Source of the DNA: Clarkia xantiana subsp. parviflora
Lineage: Eukaryota; Streptophyta; Magnoliopsida; Myrtales; Onagraceae
Assembly (NCBI GenBank): GCA_036873135.1
Contig: JAPTYO010000001.1
Location: 40,324,774 to 40,388,773 of the forward strand
Direction of reading: 5' to 3'
DNA length: 64,000 nucleotides
Both the position numbers and the translations under genes were made by a program. Under the pieces are notes generated by a model. It saw only the letters and a list, made by a program, of their open reading frames with translations. It was not told the origin of the DNA and did not search any database. The number at the start of each line of letters is the position of its first letter. Position 1 is the stretch's first letter. Shown piece after piece: positions 12,201 to 24,100 of this stretch.

Positions 12201-13196
12201 ATTCTCATTGAAACGGAGAGGACCAACTTTGTAGAATTGAGAATAATCCAGGAAAGATACTTGACAAACACAGATTTCTATCATCTAGCCAGAAAGTTAT
12301 ACTCACATAGCCAAGCAAAGCGGAGGCAATCACAAACATAAATCCTGTAAGAGTAATCTGAGGATAGAAAAGCAAATTCCAATCAGTGAACATCACAATT
12401 GCAAATACAAAAACTGAAAATTGTGAACAGGAAAACTACTAACCATGTTTGGTCTGCAGAAGCACATCCGTACCGGTAGAGACAAGGAGACAGAAAGTTA
12501 GTACACACCAGAATGTAGAGTTACCAGCTAACTATTTGAACTAAAATAACAATTGAACAGTCTAAACAAAAACGATGAAACCATGGTTTTTGAAACCAAG
12601 AACTGAATCCCTAGCATCCCACCGCAAATGCTTGGAAGACGAACTTTATTTTGGTCCACACTCCACAGTCAAAGCAATACAAATTGAGTTCTTGTAAAAT
12701 AAAAACACTTCAAACAATTCATAAGGCCCCTTTCAACTGTGCTGTTGCAGTTCCTCAACATAATTCAAGAACTGCTTTATATTATAAAAAAACAAAACAA
12801 AACAAAACAAAATTTTCAACTTTTAGCAGCCCTGCTTATGCTACAAGCCTCTATCACCCACAGTGAACTCTTCAAGAACACAAATCACAAAATGTCAATG
12901 TTACAAAGTCAAAGGAAAGGGGTTGGTGGAAGCAAAATCAAGTATCATTCTAACTTCTAAGTCCTAACCACCCGAAAATAAAAATTTATTTTAAGCAAGA
13001 TCAAGCTATAGCACCCCAGAAAGATATACATTATCAGAGACATGATAGAAGATACTCACGGCATCCATAGAGGGAAGAAGTAAACACAGCGGCTCCAAAA
13101 GGGTTGCAATACATATTTAGCCACATACGAGTGATCCACCCCACTGTACTTGTATCTGTGCAAAGTTGCTACTCCATGAGCCCCAACATATCCCAT
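9201..13196 (-). CDS. AAPT1: Aminoalcohol phosphotransferase (choline/ethanolamine phosphotransferase)
   Basis: This enzyme transfers phosphocholine or phosphoethanolamine from the CDP-alcohol to diacylglycerol at the ER membrane, the last step of PC and PE synthesis. Eighteen exons run from ATG at 13196 to TGA at 9201: 13060-13196, 12444-12453, 12307-12357, 11664-11741, 11435-11510, 11326-11348, 11131-11231, 10881-10975, 10703-10771, 10549-10618, 10335-10398, 10190-10230, 10027-10111, 9863-9925, 9714-9772, 9560-9612, 9393-9465 and 9201-9222. They sum to 1170 nt, or 389 aa, the length I recall for Arabidopsis AAPT1. The product begins MGYVGAHGVATLHRYKYSGV. It carries the CDP-alcohol phosphotransferase signature [20 protein letters not shown] plus GCDAL. 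It ends HFATSVIHEITTALGIYCF and then ITRKEA. All signature Asp and Gly residues are present, so the gene looks intact. Exon 2 is only 10 nt. Upstream (13200-13800) probably holds the 5' UTR. Confidence 0.95.
12444..12453 (-). other. AAPT1: 10-nt microexon of AAPT1
   Basis: On the minus strand the sequence is acceptor CTGCAG, then ACCAAACATG, then donor GTTAGT. It completes a split Pro codon from exon 1 and encodes Pro-Asn-Met. This joins FPLWMP to ITLTGFMFV in the right frame, as the family needs. Skipping it would shift the frame. Confidence 0.85.
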
Positions 13197-14067
13197 TATC
13201 CACTCTTCTTGCTGTTATGCTGCTCTTTTTATGATCTGCGTAATCGAACTTACTGCGAAAGCACAAAATACATTATGAGTACCAATCCATAATTTCTTTC
13301 TTCGTCCGTTTTAAAGTGAGATGCTTCTACAGTTCTATGCAGATAATTACTAGGCAGATTCTCTTTAATATAAGAGTCACATTTCTGGTTGATTTGAGCG
13401 AGACCCATATTGCAAATACAAATCGCAGTAATCAATCCACAAACACGAGTGAACTAAAAGTTATAATCGACCAAGAGAAGACGGTTTATGTAAGAAAGCG
13501 CTGGTGGGTAGCGAGCAAATGCGGATCTGCGCAGTAAAGTGAACGGCGGAGAAAATGTGGGTTTTGAAAGGAGAGAACTTTGTACCTCTTTCAGAAAAAT
13601 AGATTCTGTGATAATTTTGCAGAAGAATAAAGAGCAATGGCGATGGTCTTCCGCCCAATGAAGAAGCGGAAGTAATTGGGACGGAGTGGGTGAGGATGTG
13701 GTTGCTGTAAATTTTGTTGCTTTCGGGGTTTGCACATGTTCTTCCAAAAAAAGGCATCTTCTTCCCAACGCAGTGCAACTTTGAAATTCATTTTCAATTG
13801 AATCGTAGTAAATTAAACATAAAGTTCTGTTTTTTGCAAAAAAAAAAAAAAAAAAAAAAAAAAACAAAAAGTTATGTTTAAACTTTACAAGTGAATTTAG
13901 AGCCTCCACGATATATTATTATAAAGTATTACTTACATGTGATTAACACGTTTTTTACGTAAATTGTAAAAAAAAAAATTGTTATAATAGTTGTACATAA
14001 TATTTTTTTTAAGTAGTACCCACATGTTTTTACATATTTACTACTTAAATTTAAGGAATACATTATT
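13197..14067. other. AAPT1 upstream region with long poly-A tract
   Basis: This holds the presumed 5' leader and promoter of AAPT1 on the minus strand. A run of roughly 25-28 A lies at about 13838-13864. Open frames crossing it on the minus strand are low-complexity and show no family resemblance. No other gene was recognised. Confidence 0.5.
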
Positions 14068-14075
14068 GTCACGTT

Positions 14076-14695
14076 CAGTGGCGGATCCAGGACCTCGATA
14101 ATGAGGATACGCTAAGCAGAAAAAAAAATGAAGATTTAACATATTTTTAACAAAATTATATAAAATGTATTAAAAAAATTATTTATTGATACTAACATGT
14201 TTTAAAATATACATATTTTAAAACGATGATAATATATACTTTTTTCAATTATTTATCCAAAATTGTCGTTAAATATATTTCAAATGTACACAGTACTTTT
14301 CAAAGTACCAGAAGTAAATCATATATGCTTATACAAATGTTACAATTGAGTCAAATCCGACCAGTACCAATTGTGGATGAGTTGAGTTTTAATCGAGTCA
14401 TGACACTATTGTAACACTAATATAATTTATTTGGTTTTGATTTCGATATTTAGAAAAGTATTCATTTACTTTGTACATTTAAAATGTATTTGATGACAAT
14501 TTTGGACGAAATAATAGGGTCTTAGTATCTTGGACAAAATAATTTAGATCTTACACTCAAATAATGAGGATCTTACATTTAAATAATGAGGATCATGTCA
14601 TATTTTTTCTCAGAAATAAACTTAAAGTACCACTAAAAATACTCGATAATGTGGTTACGTTCGTAACCACATTATTCAACAACCATCCGCCACTG
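14076..14695. mobile_element. hAT-like MITE with CAGTGGCGG termini
   Basis: The element starts CAGTGGCGGATCCAGGA and ends CCATCCGCCACTG, giving short terminal inverted repeats. It is flanked by GTCACGTT (14068-14075) and GTCACGTC (14696-14703). That is an 8-bp target duplication with one mismatch, typical of hAT elements. The interior is AT-rich and non-coding. Confidence 0.8.
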
Positions 14696-14703
14696 GTCAC
14701 GTC

Positions 14704-17140
14704 CTATATAACCATTTTTTATTATAAAATTAATTTATTTCATAATTTATACGTATAGTTTATTGGTGATTGTTGGAAAGTTTAATTATAAAATATTATT
14801 TAAAAAATATAGATATATATATCTTAACTTTAAGTACTTAAAATGTACATAAAATATATCAACTTTAAAGAATACAATTTACATAAAATTATTGTGGATG
14901 CTCTTAGAACTTTTAAATTTTGTTATAAATTATAATAGTTTTTAGCTTGTATTTTGTAAAATTTAATTTTAAATATATTAAAAGAGCTTATGTATTATAT
15001 TATTCATTAATTTTTTATATTTATAAAATGTATTTATATTTAAAAATGATATTATGTTTTATTAGAGAGCTCTTACCATTTATTTTGCATAAAAAAAACC
15101 AGTTTATAAACGTATTACTCTTTAATTATAATAGTTAAAATTAAACATTTATGTTAATAAATAAAAAAATATCTATAGGTATTAAATAATATAAAAAACA
15201 TTTAATTTATTTTAATATTTTAAAACTCATAAATATCAGTTGTCTCAAATGTCAAAAGATCATAAAATTTAGTCTTAAAAGTTATAAATTTATTTTCAAC
15301 TTCAAAGTCACTTATTACTCCAATATGTCACATGTCACTATTTAATTTAACCAAATAAAAATATATTTCTTTAAATTAAACTAAACACAACTTGTTGAAG
15401 CACATGGGAATTGTATATATATCACGTTTAGCCCAAAGTATTTAATTTATATTCAGTTTTCACACCAAAGAAGAGCTAGAAAGATGGATATTGATCTAAA
15501 GACGGTTCAATATACTTTGATAATTCGATATCAATAAGTGATCTCCTTCCTATATTAGCTAATTATGATCAACAACACTAACTCAGATACAATTAACTTT
15601 ATCCACAAGTCAAGTTGTTAGGTTGACAATTTTAATAGACTGATTTAATATTATTAATGGACTGATTCATTATTAATAGGTTGATTTGATATTATAATAG
15701 TTATTGCTTATTAATAGTCAGATGCTCTAACGATCATCGCTTATGAATATTCTAATACTTCGATCATCGTCTATAAATATTATGATACCATAACAAGTTA
15801 TCGCCTATAAGTAGTCTTCTTGTTAGTCGTCTTTCATACACATTGTTAATTATTCTACGCATTTTAGTTGTGACCGTTGGAGGGAATCGTTGGAGCCAAC
15901 TAGATTTAGTCCATTTGTATAAGATTAGGAGCAAGATGGTCGGGCTCAAGTTCACTTAGGAAATCAAGTTCTAACGTCTTCCATGACGTGATAAACGGTA
16001 CCGAAAATACATGATATAGCAGTTTAAATTTTTAAATTTTAGTTAGAGATTTTGTGTTGAAATTCTAAAACGCTTTAAAAAAATTAATAAATAAATATGT
16101 AATGACTTCGTGCGAATGTAGATTATTTTAAATATGAAGCAGATAGTAATGTAATATAAGTGTTGAGACACTTACAAATGCCCAAAAAAATAAACATTTA
16201 ACATAGGATTATCCGTCAAAAGAAATTTAAATCTTGTCGAATCTCAAAGGCATGTGGATTGTGGGCAACGTAACCTTTAATATAATTATTAAACACTGCA
16301 TTTGTCACGATGGTTCAAATTATGTTCCTTTTCAATATTTAAAGATATATATATATATGTAATGAAATTATTATTATAATCCTTTCCCATCTCATCTGCT
16401 ACCTTCTCTCTTTCCCCGAAAAATATCAATATTAGATTAATATTGCAGCCCATGCATTGTGGATCTGATTGAGAATGAGACTTATTTGGTTACATTTTTA
16501 AAATAATAAATCTGTGAAGTTAAAAAATTAATAATAATTTAATAAATGTGTTGTAGTTGGAGCTTCCCAAACCTTTTATAATGTCTCAGCATTTTAAATA
16601 AATACAAAATTTAATTTAATATGGACATATATAAATCTAATTAAGACGTAACACATAAAATTAGGAGCTACATTTTCATATAAAAACCCAAGTGTTAAAA
16701 ACCTAAAAATGTTTTAAGTATACTATATGTTGCGATTAGGCGTCTCATTTTTTGTGTGTGATTGATTGTACGACATATCAGATTCATTGCATTTTACTTT
16801 TCCGTTCAAAATCAGCGTTAAACTATTAAACTAACGGAACGAAATCACGTTACCCGCACCTGATAGGTTTTTAACAACAAATATGATACATCGAATAACC
16901 AATCACAACGAATCTGATCCATCAGACCAGAGAAAAATAACAGCGGGCAAATGTAAGATTTTAAAGAGTCAAATGGACAATAATTACAAATTTCAAAGTA
17001 AAAATTACACATCACCCTAAATCTCCCCCTCGTCACCTCTGGCTTCGTCCATGCGTCGGAAAACTAATCGCAACAAAAACTTGTAACGTGCAAAACACGT
17101 GATTTCGTTCCGTAAGTTTTAACGCCAATTTTTTAACGGA
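14704..17140. other. AT-rich intergenic region, no gene recognised
   Basis: This is extremely AT-rich DNA with TA microsatellites (for example about 16347-16362). Short open frames are stop-poor by chance, not coding-like. A dispersed repeat that also occurs in the next block begins near 16735. No conserved protein was seen in either strand. Confidence 0.5.
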
Positions 17141-17146
17141 AAAGTA

Positions 17147-17560
17147 AAACGCAACAAATTTGATATTCAAGCAGCCAATCACAATAAAAACATACTGCAA
17201 AACCTAATCGCAATTTACCATATACTTAAGACCGCTTTAGGTCCTTAAACCAAAAGCTAATCCCTATTTTTAAAATCGAAAATGAAACGCAACAAATCTG
17301 ATACTTCAAATAGCCAATCACAATAAAAACATACTGCAACACCTAATCGCAATGTACCATATACTTAAGACCGATTTTAGGTTATTATTCCAAAAGCTAA
17401 CCCCTATTTTTTAAATCGAAAATGAAACGCAACAAATACTTCAAACATGCAATCACAATAAAAACATACCGCAACACCTAATCGCAACATACCATATACT
17501 TAAAGACCGCTTTTACGTCCTCAAGCCAAAAGCTAATCCCTATTTTTAAAATAAAAAATG
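17147..17560 (+). repeat. Three-copy tandem repeat, unit about 125-130 bp
   Basis: Three direct copies each contain AACGCAACAAAT, CAATCACAATAAAAACATAC, CACCTAATCGCAA (or a variant), ACCATATACTTAA, CAAAAGCTAA and CCCTATTTTTAAAAT. A more diverged, partly inverted relative seems to lie at about 16735-16930. The array ends some 120 bp before the strictosidine-synthase-like start codon, so it may overlap its promoter. Confidence 0.8.
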
Positions 17561-17677
17561 AAACCCTTGTAGTAGATGGGTAGCTGAAAGCATATGCATG
17601 CACTTACGTACCTAAAAATAACTACTAGCTATATAATTAGTAACTGCATGTGCATGGCATTGTCAACTACGTAAACG

Positions 17678-20209
17678 ATGTCGTTCTTCTTCATCATCTT
17701 TATCATCACCTCCGCCGCAGCTCCGTTAAAGACATCATCGTTTGAGTTGCTCACCACCGACCAGCCCAACCGATTTAACGACATAAAACTGTCAAAGGTT
17801 GTCGGGCCGGAGAGCGTCGCCTTTGACTGCAAAGGACGTGGACCTTATGTTGGAGTTTCCGACGGTAGGGTGCTTAGGTGGCGGGGGCGACCTCATCTTG
17901 GTTGGTCCGAGTTCGCTATCGTTGATTCCCGCAGGTACTCGTACTAGTTATTGACTCGCACTTTCTGTAATAATATCAATTATTTTGTTACTGTATGATT
18001 AATTTATCTTTCATGTTTGAGCAATGTTAACTTTTACATGTTTTTTTTTTATTGCATACTTTTGGTAGATTTGGTCAAAAATGTCCAATTCAGATAGGTT
18101 GCAAACAGACCAATTCTAAAATAAGTGAATCAACATCAATAATAATCGTCAGTATACTTATATGAAACTGGTTTTTTATTGGACCAGAACAGATTTTATA
18201 CTTGGAATGGAACTACTCGGACTAGTTTTTTTTTTTTTTCCTAATTTCATTGTAAATCGTTATAAAAATGGTCCGAATTTATGATCCAAATCGATTCTGA
18301 ACTGAATCGAAACAGTTTTTGGCAAAACAGATTCTAATCTAGCCAATTTTTCAACAGAATATCAGTACCAAAAAATAAATTCAGTTTTAAGAACCGAAAC
18401 TGTTTAAACCGTTCCGATCCGAGTTAGAACCGGTTCCATATCCAACCCTAAATTTTGGTACACAACGTTTAAAAATTTGTAGTCTTTTCATACTTCCGTT
18501 AGTGAACAGTTAATTTTAATCATTAAATACCGACGTAACTTGCATATGACTAACATAAACTTTTATTTTATTCAGTTTAGTTATCAAAAATTTCAACTGA
18601 GACCTAGCATCAGATTGGCTCCAAATCCTAACATGAGCAAACATAATGTACAAATCATACCATTAAGTATTAACCAAAAAAATTTACAGGAACAAAACAT
18701 TGTGCGACGATACGAACAATCCCGAAACCGAGCAGATATGCGGAAGGCCGCTAGGGCTTAAGTTCAACACCGTCACGTGCGATCTCTACATCGCCGACGC
18801 TTATTACGGTCTCCTTAAGGTTGGGCGGAGCGGCGGTGTAGCCGAGATGCTCGCTGCTTCCTCCAATGGAGTCGCCTTCGGACTCACTAATGGCCTGGAC
18901 ATTGATAGCACCACAGGACAAGTTTACTTCACAGATAGCAGCCAACAATACAAAAGAAGGTAACTTCATATATATAGAGTTAAAAGTCTATTTACAGTTC
19001 CAAATTTGCACAACGGTATTTATAAATGTCCCATGTTTAAAGTGTTGGTAATAGGTGTTCAAGTTTGCACCATATTGTTTTAGGTGTCTCATGTTTCGTT
19101 TTTATTACTTGTTGGTTTTTCATTCGTTTTTTCTGTTAAGTTTGAGAGATTTTGAGTATAATTTTTTTTTTTTTTCCGATTCATGTATATTTATATCGAT
19201 TAAGTTAAATCAACCCTCAATTTTACATAAGTTCTCCAATTTTATATGTACACACTAATTAACATAAAGCAAATGGTAGCAGAAGTGTCATTTTGTTTTT
19301 TTTTTCTATCATAAAGTGCTCTTGCTGTTGAATTTTTTGGAGGGAGTTCTTCATTTTCAGTGTATGTACACTAATTAACATAAGGTAAATGGTAGCAAAT
19401 TTTTTTGTTGTTTTCTTTCTTTAAATGCTATTACTGTTGAATTTTATGGAGCGATTGGACTAAAATACGTCAAATTTAACAGAAAAAATAAATGGAAAAC
19501 TAAAAACAACGAAAACGAAACATATGCAAACTATTAGCAACAACTTATACATGGGACACCTAAAAGTAAAATAATGGAAACTTGAGACTGTGATTAGTTT
19601 CTTAACCCAACTTTATTATACTCAAGAATGCTAAATAAGCTCGGACGGATATTAAAGCTCGAGTTTTGACCGCCTTTTTGGCCTCGTAGGGACTTAATAC
19701 AAGCCGTAACAAATCGGGATCATACCGGGAGGCTAATGAAGTACAACCCTCGAACCAAGAAGGTGACGGTTTTGCTCCGTAACCTATCTTTGCCGAATGG
19801 GGTTGCCCTAAGCAAGGACGGGTCGTTCATCGTGGTGGCGGAGATGGGAAAGATGCGAATCTTGCGGGTTTGGATTAAGGGCACTCGACCCTACAAGGTG
19901 GAGGTTTTTGCCAGGCTCAAAAGGTACCCTGACAATATCAAGACTAACCCTAATGGGGATTTCTGGGTAGCTCTCAACAGTGGGAGGAACCGGAAAGTGG
20001 TGGCTAGTGACGCCGACCCGATCCCGTGGAACACAATGGATCCGGTCGCCGTCAAGTTTGATCAAGACGGTAATGTAAAGGCGATCATTGATGGAAAGTA
20101 CCTAAAGACACTCGAGGCAGTGAGTGAAGTGGAAGAGAAGAATGGTACTTTGTGGATAGGATCCTATATAAAGCCATTTCTAGGAAAATTGAAGGTTTTA
20201 AGACCTTGA
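17678..20209 (+). CDS. Strictosidine synthase-like protein (SSL, six-bladed beta-propeller)
   Basis: The three exons are 17678-17934, 18690-18959 and 19690-20209. They sum to 1047 nt, or 348 aa, about normal for the family. It opens with a hydrophobic signal peptide (MSFFFIIFIITSAAA), so the product probably enters the secretory pathway or vacuole. Family landmarks are GPESVAFDCKGRGPYVGVSDGR, split here as GPESVAFDCKG then GPYVGVSDGR, plus RPLGLKF, LYIADAYYGLLKV, NGLDIDSTTGQVYFTDSS, TGRLMKYNP, LPNGVALSKDGSFIVVAE, YPDNIKTNPNGDFWVALNS and a C-terminal GTLWIGSYIKPFLGKL. Most plant SSL proteins do not make strictosidine; the substrate here is unknown. I could not confirm the catalytic Glu of true strictosidine synthase. 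The acceptor of exon 3 (TCGTAG) was chosen because it restores the frame. Intron 2 contains a diverged inverted-repeat element. Confidence 0.88.
18965..19615. mobile_element. Diverged inverted-repeat element in intron 2 of the SSL gene
   Basis: The left side reads AGTTCCAAATTTGCACAACG and AGGTGTCTCATGTTTCG. The right side, inverted, carries the matching CGAAACATATG, ATGGGACACCT and GATTAGTTTCTTAACCC. The same terminal motif occurs in the element at 60476-60959. Boundaries are approximate. Confidence 0.55.
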
Positions 20210-20249
20210 AGCTTCTTAACATTTGATCGTATCCTTTTATAGTAGGAAA

Positions 20250-21000
20250 ATAACTTATTTATCGTTTTAGATTTACCATCACGTGTCAATTTGGTGTCTT
20301 AAGATTAAATTGTTACTTTCGACTGTCTCAGTTTTCAATTATGTTGTCATTTAGTGTCTCCGTCAAATTTTAGGATTAAATTTGATAAAAATCTGTCACG
20401 TGACCAAATAAAATTTAAAATGCCCAAATTAGCCCACTTGACCGGAATCACTACCATCTCCGATCGGGCTTACCGCTATCTTCTCTGATCGTTTTCCACA
20501 CAGCAGTTCTTCCCGGCTAGCTCCGACCCAGATCTTCTCGGCCAACTTTCGTTGCCCAGCTTTCATGTGTTCAACCTTCACGACCTTTCGCTTCTTCTCC
20601 GTCGTGATTTCTGCAGATCTCTTGGCGAGGCACTCGAGGAATTACGGCGTCGCGCAAGTGACCAGAAATCGGTCTTGTTGACCTCGATTTAGAGGTGGTT
20701 AGCTCGGAATCGGAGGTGAGTAGCTCGTAATCGGTTGTGGGTTGCCGGAATCAGAGGTGAGTGGCTCAAAATCGGAGGTGGCTGGCCGGAATTGGATGGA
20801 TGGCTTTGGAATATATATATATATTATATATAATGATTGCCTTTTCATCTCAACCCTTCAAAATTAACCCTAAAATCGGTCGGAAAATCAAATCGCAATA
20901 AAATTGAAACTTGAGATACCAAATATTAACAATATAATTTTGAGATACCAAACTGACACATGGGTAACCTGAGACACTAAACAAGTTTACGACATTTCAT
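20250..21000. mobile_element. Diverged inverted-repeat (foldback) element between SSL and LEW1
   Basis: The left end contains GTGTCAATTTGGTGTCTTAA, and the right end is a diverged inverted copy (GATACCAAACTGACACATGG). The interior holds short GA- and GT-rich repeats built on variants of GGTGAGTGGCTC and AATCGGAGGT. No coding capacity is evident. Edges are approximate. Confidence 0.55.
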
Positions 21001-21124
21001 TTACCTTTTGTCTTCACGCTCTTGTATGCTCCTTGCCTCTCATTTACCTGTTAATTTAAAAACCGAAATTCCACCAATGATTCTAAGTTCTTATGAAAAA
21101 ATTGATTGTCTTGGATAAAAACAA

Positions 21125-24100
21125 CTACCATGAACAGAGAAATAGCGGGTAGTTACCGTAGTTTTGGCGAACCAAAGTGAAATTGTGAATAGCCTTTAAG
21201 AGCGAGCCGTGTTTCATGGAACTCAATGGTCCCATATGTCTGTAGCCAAGATTAGTCGCAAATTAGTTCAATGTAGTAAAATTTCTAAATATCATATGCC
21301 CAATACCATAAATTGCATAGTATATGACTCAAAGCAATGCAACTCATTATATTCGTAGTACATATGTTTTCTTTCGAATGTGGGTTTAATAAATGATGGC
21401 CCCCGGCTAAGGCCGTTAGGCCCCTTAACGATTGACAAACGGCGACTAGGCCCGTTGGGCTAGGAGCTGGGTTGCTGGAAGGCTAAGGGCTCCGACGGAC
21501 GGAGGCCCCGACATGGAATAGCCCCGAGTGAGTATAGCCTCGATAGGGGAAAGCCCCGAAGATATCGGACCTGGACGTGGTCGGTCCCGATATGGGAGTT
21601 GACACCACTCCCCGACACCGGATCCTCAATGATGCAACTTGGGAGTCTCCGATAATGATCGAGACTCGCCAGTAAGAGCACAATCCTGGAAATCTCGCTA
21701 TGATTACAGTAGTGATATAATGGGCGAGATATGTGGGATACGTATAACTGTACAGATACGTGGCGAGATATACGGCGAGATATATCTGTACAGTTATACG
21801 TATCCCACATATCTCGCCCATTATATCACTACTGTAATCATAGCGAGATTTCCAGGATTGTGCTCTTACTGGCGAGTCTCGATCATTATCGGAGACTCCC
21901 AAGTTGCATCATTGAGGATCCGGTGTCGGGGAGTGGTGTCAACTCCCATATCGGGACCGACCACGTCCAGGTCCGATATCTTCGGGGCTTTCCCCTATCG
22001 AGGCTATACTCACTCGGGGCTATTCCATGTCGGGGCCTCCGTCCGTCGGAGCCCTTAGCCTTCCAGCAACCCAGCTCCTAGCCCAACGGGCCTAGTCGCC
22101 GTTTGTCAATCGTTAAGGGGCCTAACGGCCTTAGCCGGGGCCCATCATTTGCCCCCAAGACGTGAGGGACTTATAGTGCGTCGCGTCTTCCAATATCGGA
22201 CCCTTCAACATCCCTGTCGGGGGTCTTTATTTAAAACATCGGAGGCCTTTGCCCTACTTTCGTCGGAGGCCTTTGCCTCGGATCTCTTCAAGATCTTTTG
22301 GGATCCTGCTTGGATTCGAGAGGATTTCTCGATCAGACCAGCATTAAATGCTGATAGAAGGTGAAGGAACGCCTCGGGTTCTGCACGCCTGCTTTCTGAA
22401 AAAACACTTTTCAACCACCACGGTACGTCATCATTCCTGTCTTATCTGTCTTCCATGCGTCCCGACGGTTCAGATCAAAATCGTTTCGCCTTCTTCAGAT
22501 TAGCACGTTTCACTTTGGACGATTCCGATTGAATCGTTTTGAATTCTATGGCTCAGATTGCCCGCCCCTTCAGTTCTCTCTTCCTTCTCTTATAAAACCC
22601 TAAACCCAGACATTGTTTCACTTTTCCTTTACTCCTTCTTCTCTGCGATCCCAAGAGCCTTGATCCTCCATACTTCAAGTTTTCACCGGCGCTTCAAACA
22701 CTCAAGCTTTTCCGATCAAGACTTCAGTCACCATGTCTGGTAAGATTTTTCACCTTATTACCATTTTTTCCTCCATTTTTGATCTTCTTAGGTTTCAATT
22801 TCCCCTCCTTCCTTCCATCGACGATTTTCAGCCGAGGGATCTGCCACCAACAGCGGGTCTTCCCATGATGGACCACCTTTTGTCTTCAAGTATCTCAAGA
22901 ACTCGCTTGCACCTATTAACTACGATAGGGCTTGCCGAGAAGGTGGTATCTTCGAATCCTCCTTCGGGGCTCGCTATCCCTATGAGCAATTCAAATTCAA
23001 TCCTCGCGAAACCCGGGTTACACTCCCTAATGAAGGCGAGGTGTTCATCTCCCCAGGGCAGATCCGTGCGGGAATCCGACTCCCGTTTTGTCCGAGTTGG
23101 GTGGAGCTATGTAACCACTACAAGACTTACCCCACGACCTTCTCTCCACACGCAATCCGCACATGGATTGCCTTTCAAGTGTGGTGTGATCTTAACAAAG
23201 AGGACTGGAGCTATACTCTGGAGCTCTGGCGGGTCCTCTATAAGATGACCTGCAACAAAGATGGGATCTGCTCCTTTACCCCCCGCCAACCCGAGGGGAC
23301 CGACGAGCAATATAAGGAGATGGGTTAGGATAGGAAGGTGTCCTGGAGGATTTGCAAGGAACGGGCCATCATCCACGACAAGGGGCATGACAATGCCAAC
23401 TGGAAAGAACAGTACTTTTTCATCAAGCCTGGTCCCATCGAATGGCCGAAGACCGCCGTAGAAGCTGACCCTCCTGTGCCCTTCCGTAAATGGTCGGAAC
23501 AGACTAAGAGGGCTTTGATGCTCATCCAAGCCCGTCGCTGGGAGGAGGGTTATCAGCCCTTCGAGGCCACTTCTGTTACTGACCGACAACGGATAAAAAT
23601 TTCCATCATGCTGATTGATCCCCGAGCCGGGGGAAAAATTCGTGATGGCCGTTCCAATGTAATTCTTTGGGTAATCTTCTAATTATTTCTTGTTTTCATT
23701 GCTTACAGCCCATCGATCATCGCTGACCGCCCATCTGTTTCAGGAGGATACCGATGCCTCCCACTCGCTGAAACGTAAGAAGAAGTCATCGTCCAGGAGA
23801 AAGTCCTCCGACGCGTCGGAGCCGTCTCAGAAGAAGAAGAAGACCTCCGAGGCATCGAGGTCTGCCCCCACACCCGAGGAGCAGACTAATGCGGACGTGG
23901 TTAAGGCCGCCTTCGGCGTCCGCTCCGAAAAGGAAGGTAAGGAAGTTTTTCGTGCTATAAAAAGATATAGACAGTTGGTTCCTCAGGACCTTCAGGCCCC
24001 CGACATGGAAGGGCGGATCAGGGACGTCAAGCTCGTCCTTCGAGGGGAAACTCCACACGTCCTCGAAGCGGGTTATTACAACTTTTTCGGCTGCGAGGAA

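Noticed and set aside
13454..13909. Minus-strand open frames upstream of AAPT1 (up to 151 codons)
   Set aside because: They include a poly-Phe stretch from the poly-A tract, show no domain, and overlap the presumed AAPT1 leader.
21460..22081. Mirror-image open frames on both strands at the LTR palindrome
   Set aside because: They encode the same product from each strand because the DNA is palindromic; LTR sequence, not a gene.
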